A DNA stretch of 64,000 nucleotides from JADJGC01 sp964617645 (lineage in GTDB: Bacteria > Zixibacteria > MSB-5A5 > CAIYYT01): positions 1-64,000 of the forward strand of contig CAZTYE010000001.1 of assembly GCA_964617645.1 (NCBI GenBank). Reading direction: 5' to 3'. How positions within the stretch are numbered: position 1 is the stretch's first letter; each line of letters begins with the position of its first letter. Both the position numbers and the translations under genes were made by a program. The notes under the pieces are model-generated. The model saw nothing but the letters and a program-made list of their open reading frames with translations, searched no databases and was not told where the DNA came from. Positions 8,603 through 16,583 of this stretch are shown piece by piece.

Positions 8603-9829
8603 ATGCTCCGCGATCATGTCGAGTCAGCGCGTAACTTCCTCGGCCTCAAACGCAGCATCGTCGGTCTGTTGTCGATGGCGGTGCTGGTCGAGATGGGGGA
8701 GAAAATGGCCAAGCGCTTCCTGCCGATTTACCTGATCGCGCTCGGGGGCGGACCGATCATGATTGGATTGCTCAATGGCATGGACAATCTGCTCGCGGCG
8801 CTGTACGCCTTTCCCGGCGGCTACGTCGCCCAGCGTCATGGCGCTAAGCGCGCGCTACTGATCTTCAACCTGTTGGCCATCGCCGGATTTTTGGTTGTTG
8901 CCATCATTCCGTCGGTCTGGGCGGTAATCGTTGGCGCGATGCTCTTTATCTCGTGGTCGGCGATTTCGCTTCCGGCGACAATGAGCCTTGTTGCCGATGT
9001 TCTCCCCAAGAGCAAGCGCACGATGGGTGTGTCGATGCACTCGTTGATCCGGCGGATACCGATGGCCTTGGGGCCGCTATTCGGCGGCTGGTTGATCGCA
9101 ATTTGGGGCGAAAGGGAAGGCGTTCGGCTGTCGTTCGTGATCGCCACCGTAATGGCGCTAGTGGCGGTTCTGGTGCAGCAGCGGATGATCTCCGAGACCG
9201 GAGCGGCGAAATCACTCGAAGGCACAATCAGTCCGAATCCGCTGAAACTGATTCGCTCGCTTCGGCCGGAGCTCAAGCGGCTGTTGGTCAGCGATGTGTT
9301 GATTCGCTTCTGCGAGCAAATTCCGTTCGCCTTCGTCATAGTTTGGTGCATGAAAACGATTTCCAACCCCGTTGATTCCGTAGAATTCGGCGTCTTGACG
9401 ACGATTGAAATGGCGACGGCGGTGCTTTGCTACATTCCGGTAGCGAGCTTCGCCGACAAGACCGAGAAGAAACCGTTTGTAGTGCTCACCTTCGCCTTCT
9501 TCACGATCTTCCCGATCATCCTCCTTTTTAGTCAATCGTTCTGGCCGCTGGTGGGAGCGTTTGTGGTGCGGGGCCTGAAGGAATTCGGCGAGCCGACGCG
9601 CAAGGCGTTGATACTCGATTTGGCGCATGCCAATCAAGCGGCGATTACGTTTGGCACTTACTATTTGATTCGCGACTGCATCGTCTCGCTCGCTGCGTTT
9701 GCGGGCGCTTTCTTGTGGATGATTAGCCCTGAAGCCAATTTTCTTGCGGCCGCCGGATTCGGGTTGATCGGCACGGTTTACTGGGCGCTTCAGAAGTCAC
9801 CGGATGTGATTCCGCGCCGTGAATCGTGA
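8603..9829 (+). CDS. MFS-type transporter
   Basis: A 408-residue inner-membrane protein of the major facilitator superfamily, with about 12 hydrophobic segments. The loop after segment 2 (GGYVAQRHGAKRALLIF, residues about 71-88) resembles the MFS motif A. A second loop (SFADKTEKKPFVVL) repeats the pattern in the C-terminal half. The start at 8603 was chosen because the frame upstream runs into the rpmG terminator and is unlikely to be translated. Substrate is unknown; efflux of small molecules is the commonest role for this type. The gene converges on the ClC gene with 10 bases between stops. Confidence 0.85.
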   Translation: MLRDHVESARNFLGLKRSIVGLLSMAVLVEMGEKMAKRFLPIYLIALGGGPIMIGLLNGMDNLLAALYAFPGGYVAQRHGAKRALLIFNLLAIAGFLVVAIIPSVWAVIVGAMLFISWSAISLPATMSLVADVLPKSKRTMGVSMHSLIRRIPMALGPLFGGWLIAIWGEREGVRLSFVIATVMALVAVLVQQRMISETGAAKSLEGTISPNPLKLIRSLRPELKRLLVSDVLIRFCEQIPFAFVIVWCMKTISNPVDSVEFGVLTTIEMATAVLCYIPVASFADKTEKKPFVVLTFAFFTIFPIILLFSQSFWPLVGAFVVRGLKEFGEPTRKALILDLAHANQAAITFGTYYLIRDCIVSLAAFAGAFLWMISPEANFLAAAGFGLIGTVYWALQKSPDVIPRRES

Positions 9830-9839
9830 TGTCGCGACC

Positions 9840-11594
9840 TTAATCCTGCCGCATCATTTCGACCAAGCGCCGATTGTAAAAGTCGGTTACGTCATCGCGG
9901 CGAATGATCCCCAAGAGGCGCCGTTCCGAACCGTCGGAAACAACCGGCAACACCCGCAAGTCGCGCAACGAAAACTCGCGCATTACGTGTTCGAGATTCT
10001 CTTCCGGTTGGACAGAGATTGGATTAGCCGACACGAGATCCTGCGCGATCACGAGATAATCAAGTGACTTCCGTGAGATAACCTGCCGAACATCGCGCAG
10101 CGATAACAAGCCGATGAATTGCCCCGCCGGATCGAGAATGACAAAATAGTTGTCGTCCGATTGCTCCAAGCGCGACAGAATTTCGGCCAGCGGAGTCGCC
10201 GCGGGCATAGTTTGGTAGTGAGTGCGCATCAAGTCCCGCACGCTGTGGGCGCGCAGGATATTGAGATCGCGACCACCGCGAATCTCGATTCCACGCTTGA
10301 ACAGACCGAGCGTATAGATCGACTGCGGCAGCAGCTTGCGGGCGACGAGCATCGAAGTCGTCACGGTGATCATCAAGGGCAACATGATATGATAGTCGTT
10401 CGTGATTTCAAAGATGATGAGAATCGCCGTCAGTGGGGCGTGAATCGTGCCGGCGACCAGCCCGGCCATGCCGACCAACGCGTAGGCGCCCGGCGTCGCA
10501 GTCGAATTCGGGAACAGCCAATGCGCGACAAAGCCGATCGCGCCGCCGGCAACTGCACCGATAAACAGCGACGGAGCAAACACGCCGCCGGAATTGCCGG
10601 AACCGAGAGTCAGCGACGTTGCCAGTATTTTGAGGAATACCAGCGGAACCAACAATGACAGCGCCATTTCACCATTGAGCGTAAGCGTGATCGTTTCGTA
10701 GCCATCGGCAAGCACCTGCGGATAGGCCAGCGCCACGCCGCCGAGGAGAAGTCCGCCCAAGGCCGGTTTTGCGAGACGATGCAGCTTCAGCTTCTCGAAA
10801 CGTTCCTCACTCCAGTCGAGGACGCGCGTAAACAGCACCGCGACGCCGCCAAGCGCGCCGCCCATCACGGCGTAGATGCCGATTTCCCATGCCGATTCGA
10901 GGGCGTATGGTGTAACGTTGAACGCCGGATGGTCGCCGAGAATCGCCCGCGAAATGACGGAGGCGACGACCGACGAAATCAGGACGGGCGAAAACGTACG
11001 AATGGCGAAGTCGCCCATGATGACTTCCAGCGCAAACAGCACGCCCGCGATCGGAGCGTTGAAGATTGAAGCGATACCGGCAGCGGCGCCGCAGCCGACT
11101 AAGACCTTGATGCGGTCACCCGACATGCGGAACAATTGCCCGACGGTCGAGCCGAGCGCCGAACCGATTTGCACGATCGGGCCTTCGCGACCGGCCGAGC
11201 CGCCGGAGCCGATGGTGATCGCCGAGGCTGCGGCTTTCGCCAACGCGACGCGGGGACGAATGATTCCGCCTTTGCGAGCCACCGCATTGATGACCTCCGT
11301 GACGCCATGACCTTTGGCTTCGCTGGCGAAGAATGTGACTATCGGTCCTACGCACAGTCCGCCGAGCATCGGAATCAACGGCAGCCACCATTGCCAGTCG
11401 ACACCGCCGGCGAAGTGCGTGAGGAACTCATCGGTCATACCGAAGAATAAGTGATTGGCGAAGCGAATCAGCGCGGTGAATCCGATCGCCGCCAGCGCGG
11501 TTACCGCACCGACCAATGCAGCCAGGACCAGGACAACGTTTGCGCCCGAGAGGCGCACCCGTCCGAGCACTTTAGCGAGGTCAACGGATCTCAT
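9840..11594 (-). CDS. ClC-family chloride channel/antiporter with CBS pair
   Basis: A 584-residue inner-membrane ClC protein. Signature motifs are intact: GSGGSAGREGP (about residues 131-141), whose Glu is the gating residue in the family, and GNSGGVFAPSLFIG (about residue 340), part of the chloride site. Residues about 450-575 form two CBS domains, which bind adenine nucleotides in relatives. Members are channels or Cl-/H+ antiporters; which applies here cannot be decided from the sequence alone. GGGGGG lies just before the start at 11594. Confidence 0.92.
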   Translation of the reverse strand: MRSVDLAKVLGRVRLSGANVVLVLAALVGAVTALAAIGFTALIRFANHLFFGMTDEFLTHFAGGVDWQWWLPLIPMLGGLCVGPIVTFFASEAKGHGVTEVINAVARKGGIIRPRVALAKAAASAITIGSGGSAGREGPIVQIGSALGSTVGQLFRMSGDRIKVLVGCGAAAGIASIFNAPIAGVLFALEVIMGDFAIRTFSPVLISSVVASVISRAILGDHPAFNVTPYALESAWEIGIYAVMGGALGGVAVLFTRVLDWSEERFEKLKLHRLAKPALGGLLLGGVALAYPQVLADGYETITLTLNGEMALSLLVPLVFLKILATSLTLGSGNSGGVFAPSLFIGAVAGGAIGFVAHWLFPNSTATPGAYALVGMAGLVAGTIHAPLTAILIIFEITNDYHIMLPLMITVTTSMLVARKLLPQSIYTLGLFKRGIEIRGGRDLNILRAHSVRDLMRTHYQTMPAATPLAEILSRLEQSDDNYFVILDPAGQFIGLLSLRDVRQVISRKSLDYLVIAQDLVSANPISVQPEENLEHVMREFSLRDLRVLPVVSDGSERRLLGIIRRDDVTDFYNRRLVEMMRQD

Positions 11595-11753
11595 TTCCCC
11601 CCAAAATGTAGTTGTTGGTCGTTCAAGGCAAGCAGCTAACTAATATAGTCTTCAATTGCGGGCTCGTTATGGTCGATGCGCAAATCGATTGATTTTCGCT
11701 CCGAAATGGTCAAGATTGAGACAACACCCAAATCCGTATTCAGGAGGATTCAG

Positions 11754-12380
11754 ATGAATGTGCGAGCTTCCATTGTGCACACGTGCGGCTTCCTACTTCT
11801 GGGGGTGGTGATCTTAGTCGGCTCGATCTTGACAGCCGCAACGCCGCCCGATGAAGCACAGCTTCAGAAAGCGGCAAATCTGGCGATCGCTCACTTCCAG
11901 TCGCAACTGCAAACATCGCTCAAACTCGCCCTCGACGAAGGCGGTCCGCTCAATGCCATCGGTGTCTGCAATGTCGTTGCGCCGGAGATTCAGGTGGCTC
12001 ATGTCAAGGATGGATTCTTTATCGAACGCGTCACCGACCGGCCGCGCAACCGCAACAATCAGGCCGACTCGCTGCAATTGACGGTGCTGCGGCGATTTCG
12101 TGATTCGTCGGCGCCGGAATTCTACGCCGCCTGGGATGACACCGTGACGCGCGGCAAGTACCACTTCTACAAGCCGATCAGGATCGCCGAAGTGTGTCTC
12201 GGATGTCACGGCGACGCCGCGAAGCTGTCCGTTGCCGTCAAGGACACACTTGCTGCGCTCTATCCGGCGGACAAGGCCGTAGGATATCAGCCGGGCGATT
12301 TGCGGGGAATGTTCGTCGTTGAGATTCTTCTCCCGGAGGCCAGCGACTATGTAAAGAAGCTGTCTCTGGAGAAGAAGTAG
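11754..12380 (+). CDS. DUF3365 (Tll0287-like) c-type haem protein
   Basis: A 208-residue exported or membrane-anchored protein. The start at 11754 follows AGGAGG and leads into one hydrophobic segment (residues about 9-27). The rest is a DUF3365/Tll0287-like domain: NAIGVCNVVAPEI, then FYKPIRIAEVCLGCHGD, where CxxCH would attach haem c covalently, then YPADKAVGYQPGDLRGMFVVEI. Known members are periplasmic haem-binding sensor or redox domains, sometimes attached to kinases; this one is stand-alone. It is divergent from the ClC gene and ends at a hairpin. The partner is unknown; a role in anaerobic redox metabolism beside the nos cluster is only suggestive. Confidence 0.8.
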   Translation: MNVRASIVHTCGFLLLGVVILVGSILTAATPPDEAQLQKAANLAIAHFQSQLQTSLKLALDEGGPLNAIGVCNVVAPEIQVAHVKDGFFIERVTDRPRNRNNQADSLQLTVLRRFRDSSAPEFYAAWDDTVTRGKYHFYKPIRIAEVCLGCHGDAAKLSVAVKDTLAALYPADKAVGYQPGDLRGMFVVEILLPEASDYVKKLSLEKK

Positions 12381-12704
12381 GCGAGATGACCAACTGAGCA
12401 CGGATCAAAAAAGTAACAAGGGCGACTGTCCCTGTCGCCCTTGAATTCTTCCCACACTCCACATCAACCCCGGTGACAATCACAGTTCCTTTTCCACGGA
12501 ATGTGAGGCCATAAATCAGATGGCGTCGTTACGCGGCCACTCCGATAGGACGAAAACGTCGACGGATTCGCAAGGGAATCACCCGACGGTTTCGCGGTCG
12601 CCACAGCGCCACCAAACGTTCAACCGTTTGCAGGATATGCCGAGAATTTGGTTCTGTCAAGGTAGTATCGCAGAGATAACCGCCGGTCAACTCAGACAAG
12701 CTGA
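12381..12704. other. Intergenic region between convergent transcripts
   Basis: 324 bases between the DUF3365 gene and the end of nosY. Apart from the hairpin at 12418-12442 I see no gene, repeat or RNA. Confidence 0.5.
12418..12442 (+). terminator. Stem-loop after the DUF3365 gene
   Basis: AAGGGCGAC (12418-12426), a 7-base loop, and GTCGCCCTT (12434-12442), a perfect 9-bp stem followed by GAATTCTT. Confidence 0.7.
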
Positions 12705-13496
12705 TCAGAAATCTTTGCTCCGGAATCGGCGCACGCCGGCAAACAGCGGCGCGGCGATCCAAATTGTGAGCGCGATTCCCGCAAGCGCCACTCCAAGATG
12801 ACTTCCAAAGAAGCGGTTAAACACCGCGCCGGTATAGCCCATTAATGCCGCCCAGTCGGTCTTGACCAACAGAGTCACGCGCGACAAATCGATCGGATTC
12901 GCCAACGCCGCCGCAAGCAGTGGAGTTTCCAGCGGATATTCGGAGAAAGCCATTGTGACCAGAAGGAGAAGGCCGTCGTAGATTACAGCGGTAAACAACC
13001 AGACAGTCAAGGTCGCGGCCAAGCCTTTGCCACGATCGTCGGTGAGCGTTGCGATCAGAAACGCCAGCGCGACGTAGACGGCCGTCAGCGCCGCGCCGAT
13101 GACGAGCAGCAGAATCAGCGAGCCGAGTTGACCGCCGTCGCCGCCGGAGAAGAAGAGGAACGGCACGCCGACACCAATGGTCAGGCCCGCTACCAATGCC
13201 GCCATCAAACCGAGTGACATGCCGAAATACACGGCGCGACGATTGACCGGCTGGGTGAGAACCAACTCGACAAACTCGCGCGAGTTGTAGAAGTAGATCG
13301 TGCCGAAGATCGCGCTGACCAGCGGTATCAGGAACAGGCAAACGTTCATTAGGCTGATTGCGACCTTAGCCGACTGCGCCTGAAACTGACAAAGTCCAAG
13401 GGTAACGACCGCGAAGAACGCCGTATAGAGAAGGCCCCAGCGATTGCGAGCGACATCGCGGATGGCGTACCAGGCAATGTGCAGCGTTAGAGTCAT
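12705..13496 (-). CDS. nosY: NosY-type ABC permease
   Basis: A 263-residue inner-membrane protein with six hydrophobic segments and the NosY/ABC-2 permease pattern (FGTIYFYNSREFVELVLTQPVNRRAVYFGMSLG). Family knowledge: NosDFY is an ABC complex required to mature the copper sulfide centre of nitrous oxide reductase, with NosY as the membrane part. The GTG/ATG region overlaps the end of nosF by 4 bases, so the two are probably translationally coupled. It is the last gene of the cluster. Confidence 0.88.
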   Translation of the reverse strand: MTLTLHIAWYAIRDVARNRWGLLYTAFFAVVTLGLCQFQAQSAKVAISLMNVCLFLIPLVSAIFGTIYFYNSREFVELVLTQPVNRRAVYFGMSLGLMAALVAGLTIGVGVPFLFFSGGDGGQLGSLILLLVIGAALTAVYVALAFLIATLTDDRGKGLAATLTVWLFTAVIYDGLLLLVTMAFSEYPLETPLLAAALANPIDLSRVTLLVKTDWAALMGYTGAVFNRFFGSHLGVALAGIALTIWIAAPLFAGVRRFRSKDF

Positions 13497-14203
13497 GCGG
13501 CGCCTCGTTCCAGCAGTAGCGCCACGGCGGCTTCGAGTTTCCGCTCGCCGGTGTTCAGCTTGAGTTCACATAGCGCTCCGGCAAAACGGACATGGCCTTC
13601 GAGAAGAACGATGGCATCGTCCGCAAGCTCTTCCAGATCGCTCATGATGTGAGTGGTCATAAGCACGGTGCGATTTCTCGAGGCTTGCGAGCGCAGGAAC
13701 TCGCGCAACCGCAGATTAGCGACCGGGTCGAGTCCGGCAGAGGGTTCGTCGAGGATGAGCAACTCGGGATCGTACATGCATGCCAGCACCATGCTCAGTT
13801 TCTGGCGCGTGCCGCCGGAGAGGGCGCGTGAACGTTTGTCGAGCTCGCGACCTAAATCAAAGCGTTCGATCAATTCCGTCATCAACGTCGGGGCTTCCGG
13901 CCGGAGCCCCTTGATGATCTCGATGATCTCCCGACCGGTAAGGTCCTGCGGGAAGCGCGCGATTTGCGGAACGTAACCGAGGGCGCGCCGGTAATCGCTC
14001 GCGCCGTTGAGCAAATAACCGTTGATGCTGATACTTCCGGAAGTCGGCGCCACCAAACCGAGCAGGCACTTGATCAGGGTCGACTTGCCGGAGCCGTTGG
14101 GACCGATGATGCCGACCGTGCGGCCGCGCTCGATGGTAAGCGTGACGTCATGCAGCGCGACGAATTTGCCGTAGCGTTTGTGCAGCTTGAAGATGTCGAT
14201 CAT
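13493..14203 (-). CDS. nosF: NosF ABC ATPase
   Basis: A 236-residue cytoplasmic ATPase. Walker A is GPNGSGKST (residues 34-42), the signature is LSGGTRQK, Walker B is LLILDEPSAGLDP, and the switch histidine is in MTTHIMSDLEE. It powers the NosDFY complex. Stop and start overlap by 4 bases with both nosD upstream and nosY downstream, indicating one translationally coupled operon. Confidence 0.92.
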   Translation of the reverse strand: MIDIFKLHKRYGKFVALHDVTLTIERGRTVGIIGPNGSGKSTLIKCLLGLVAPTSGSISINGYLLNGASDYRRALGYVPQIARFPQDLTGREIIEIIKGLRPEAPTLMTELIERFDLGRELDKRSRALSGGTRQKLSMVLACMYDPELLILDEPSAGLDPVANLRLREFLRSQASRNRTVLMTTHIMSDLEELADDAIVLLEGHVRFAGALCELKLNTGERKLEAAVALLLERGAA

Positions 14204-15453
14204 GACAGCGGCCTCATGCGCGGTCGTGAATCTTTGAGAGTTTCCGGCGTCAGGGTTGGTAGAATTCGTTCGGCAAGATCAAGCACATCAACGAGCAAAC
14301 TGCGAACCAGCACCAGTGTCGGCGGATCCGACTCGACGATCAACGAGTAGAGGCTCACCGGGCGGAACGGCGTATCGCCGAATCCGTCGCGATCAAGGTC
14401 GTAGCCGCGATAGTTGCTCCAGTAGTTGCCCGTGAATTCGCTGTTGGTGATGCGACTATTAGTCGCGACTTGAAACGAGTTGTCGATGAAGTTGTTACCG
14501 CGGATTTCGTTGCCGGTGCAGTTGGCCATGATTCTGATCGCCCAGCCATTGGCGGCGATTTCGTTGTTTTCGATCAAGATGCGATCGGAGCCTTCCATGA
14601 AGACACCAATTGAATTGCCAGTGATACGATTCCGAACAACGCGGCTGTTCTTGATGTCTTTGAGCAGTAGTCCATAGGCGGCGCCGCCCCAGCTTTCGGC
14701 AAAGGTGTTTTCGATCATCTCAATGCTGTGCGTGTACATTACCGCCACGCCGGAGCCATTACGGATGAAGCGATTGCGTTCGTAGCGACAACTGTCGGAA
14801 TACATGAAATGCAGTCCGTAACGAAAATTGCCGGAACTTTCGTTGTCGGAAATGTTGCTATGCTTAACGAACTCGAGATAGATTCCGTCGCGATGTCCGC
14901 GGATTTGATTGCCGCTGATCGCAATATCGCGGCTTTGCCAAAGGTGAATGCCGTTGCCGGAGTTGGTCATGTCGGCGGCTGATCCGACGATTTCGTTCTT
15001 GAGGATGCGACAGTAGCGTGCACCCGCCAGATAGATCGCAAAAAAGTTGTTAGTGAATTGGTTGCCGCGAATCTCGCAGTTGATGGCGCTTTCGAGGAGG
15101 ATGGCAGCCGGTTCCGACGTGAACTTGACCGGTACACCGCGAAACACAAACCCGGTGATGGTAACGTCGGAGCCGGTGACTTTCAGAATCGTCCCTTTGC
15201 CGTCGCCGTCAATTATCGGACGATCGACGCCGAGAACTGTGAGCGGCTGAGTGATCTGCAATCCACTTTCGGCATAGAGGCCGGCCATGACCTGAATCGT
15301 ATCGTATGGTTGCGCTATCCGGATCGCATCGGCAATGGTCGCGATCGTCCTTCCCGATTGCACGATTATCGAAGCAGCCTGCAGCGGTGCAGAAGCGAAC
15401 AGCAGGGCAGCCAAAGCGCAGGCGCGAATTGCGGAGGCCTTTTGGTTTATCAT
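14200..15453 (-). CDS. nosD: NosD periplasmic copper-processing protein
   Basis: A 417-residue periplasmic right-handed beta-helix protein. A signal peptide covers residues about 1-28 (ending in ASAPLQA), and many parallel beta-helix coils follow (for example GNGIHLWQSRDIAISGNQIRGHRDGIYLE broken into NosD-type repeats). Family knowledge: NosD works with NosF and NosY, and with NosL as metal donor, in assembling the CuZ site. The start at 15453 was chosen because its ATG overlaps the TGA of the upstream gene (ATGA) and GAGGCGG lies upstream. Confidence 0.9.
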   Translation of the reverse strand: MINQKASAIRACALAALLFASAPLQAASIIVQSGRTIATIADAIRIAQPYDTIQVMAGLYAESGLQITQPLTVLGVDRPIIDGDGKGTILKVTGSDVTITGFVFRGVPVKFTSEPAAILLESAINCEIRGNQFTNNFFAIYLAGARYCRILKNEIVGSAADMTNSGNGIHLWQSRDIAISGNQIRGHRDGIYLEFVKHSNISDNESSGNFRYGLHFMYSDSCRYERNRFIRNGSGVAVMYTHSIEMIENTFAESWGGAAYGLLLKDIKNSRVVRNRITGNSIGVFMEGSDRILIENNEIAANGWAIRIMANCTGNEIRGNNFIDNSFQVATNSRITNSEFTGNYWSNYRGYDLDRDGFGDTPFRPVSLYSLIVESDPPTLVLVRSLLVDVLDLAERILPTLTPETLKDSRPRMRPLS

Positions 15454-16583
15454 TCTGCCGCCTCGAGATTCCATTCCTGTGCGACCAGAGCACCCACGGC
15501 ATTCCAATCGAGAATACGGCCGCCGACCTTGGCGATCAGTTCCCGCGCAGCCGCTTCAGAAGCAACCGCCACCAAGCCGACCCCCATTGGGCTGCGCTGT
15601 CGTTCGGCGACGATTATCACGGCCTGATCACGATTGATAAAGTGCCCGGGCTGTTCGAAGTCACTCACCCAGAGCGACGCCGCTTGCTTGCCCTGTGCCG
15701 TGAAGTTGCGCTCGTAGGCGGCAAGGCATTCGATGGCGTCGAATCTCAACGCCCGCCCCTTGTCAGTGATCAATTGCGAGCCGAAGCTCTTATCGGCGAT
15801 CGTCATTTTGCAGTAGTCGCATTGATCGACACCGTAGTGAATTTCAGCCGGGCCGGCGGCGCTACATGATATCGCAACGGCGGCAGCGAGACCCGTCGCC
15901 GCTGCGCGCAGCAGGCGGCGAAAGCGGAGGAACTCCCAGAGCCAGACGAAAATCCCGGAGAGAAATCCAAGGATGGCCGCCCAGCCGCCGATACCGGGAA
16001 GCGAGACGGCATAAAAATTCAACAGCTTCTTGGAGCCAAAAACCGGTGGTTGATAACTCATACCGGGCACTTTGATGATCGCCCTTTCGGTGTCGAGATT
16101 GTGACCATAGTCGTATCCCCAAAGATAGAAATCGACCAGCCCGGCAATCGCGACGACACTAAACAAAATGAGCCAGACGAGAAGCAACTTTCGTCGCCCG
16201 ATCCAAGCGACGATAAGGCCGGTGACCATGACGAGACGCATGATCCACGGCATGATCTTAAGCTCGGGAATCGATTCTGGCACGATGTGCTTCATACCGA
16301 TATAGTGATTGAGATTGTTGATCTTCTCGAGATCACCCTTGTTCTGCCCCTGAATCTGGTCGATCCAAATTTCGAGCCCGAGCCCTTCCGGGTATTGCGG
16401 CGCCTGAAGATCGATTTCCCAGAGTGGGAAGTAATATGTGAGCGCCAGCAGCAGCGACGCAGCCGCGATGACTATCCTCGATGTCCTGCTTATCGTGCGA
16501 CTTCGAGCAGGATCACCGGCGCTGCCGGTCGATTGTGAATCGACCGGCAACGCATTGCTGCCATGTTCAGCGCGTTGGTTCAT
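15450..16583 (-). CDS. nosL: Fusion of a polytopic membrane domain to NosL copper chaperone
   Basis: A 377-residue protein with two parts. Residues about 36-220 contain four hydrophobic segments (near 36-54, 112-128, 131-150 and 198-220) with an external loop rich in acidic and aromatic residues. Residues about 250-377 are NosL: GVDQCDYCKMTIADKSFGSQ contains the Cys-x2-Cys-x-Met metal site, followed by RFDAIECL. NosL delivers copper to apo-NosZ in characterised systems and is normally a separate lipoprotein. Here residues 226-240 (RAAATGLAAAVAISC) still look like NosL's own lipoprotein signal, now internal. The N-terminal part may correspond to a clade II nos membrane protein such as NosB, but I cannot confirm that. 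The start at 16583 overlaps the nosZ stop by one base (TAATG). Confidence 0.8.
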   Translation of the reverse strand: MNQRAEHGSNALPVDSQSTGSAGDPARSRTISRTSRIVIAAASLLLALTYYFPLWEIDLQAPQYPEGLGLEIWIDQIQGQNKGDLEKINNLNHYIGMKHIVPESIPELKIMPWIMRLVMVTGLIVAWIGRRKLLLVWLILFSVVAIAGLVDFYLWGYDYGHNLDTERAIIKVPGMSYQPPVFGSKKLLNFYAVSLPGIGGWAAILGFLSGIFVWLWEFLRFRRLLRAAATGLAAAVAISCSAAGPAEIHYGVDQCDYCKMTIADKSFGSQLITDKGRALRFDAIECLAAYERNFTAQGKQAASLWVSDFEQPGHFINRDQAVIIVAERQRSPMGVGLVAVASEAAARELIAKVGGRILDWNAVGALVAQEWNLEAAE

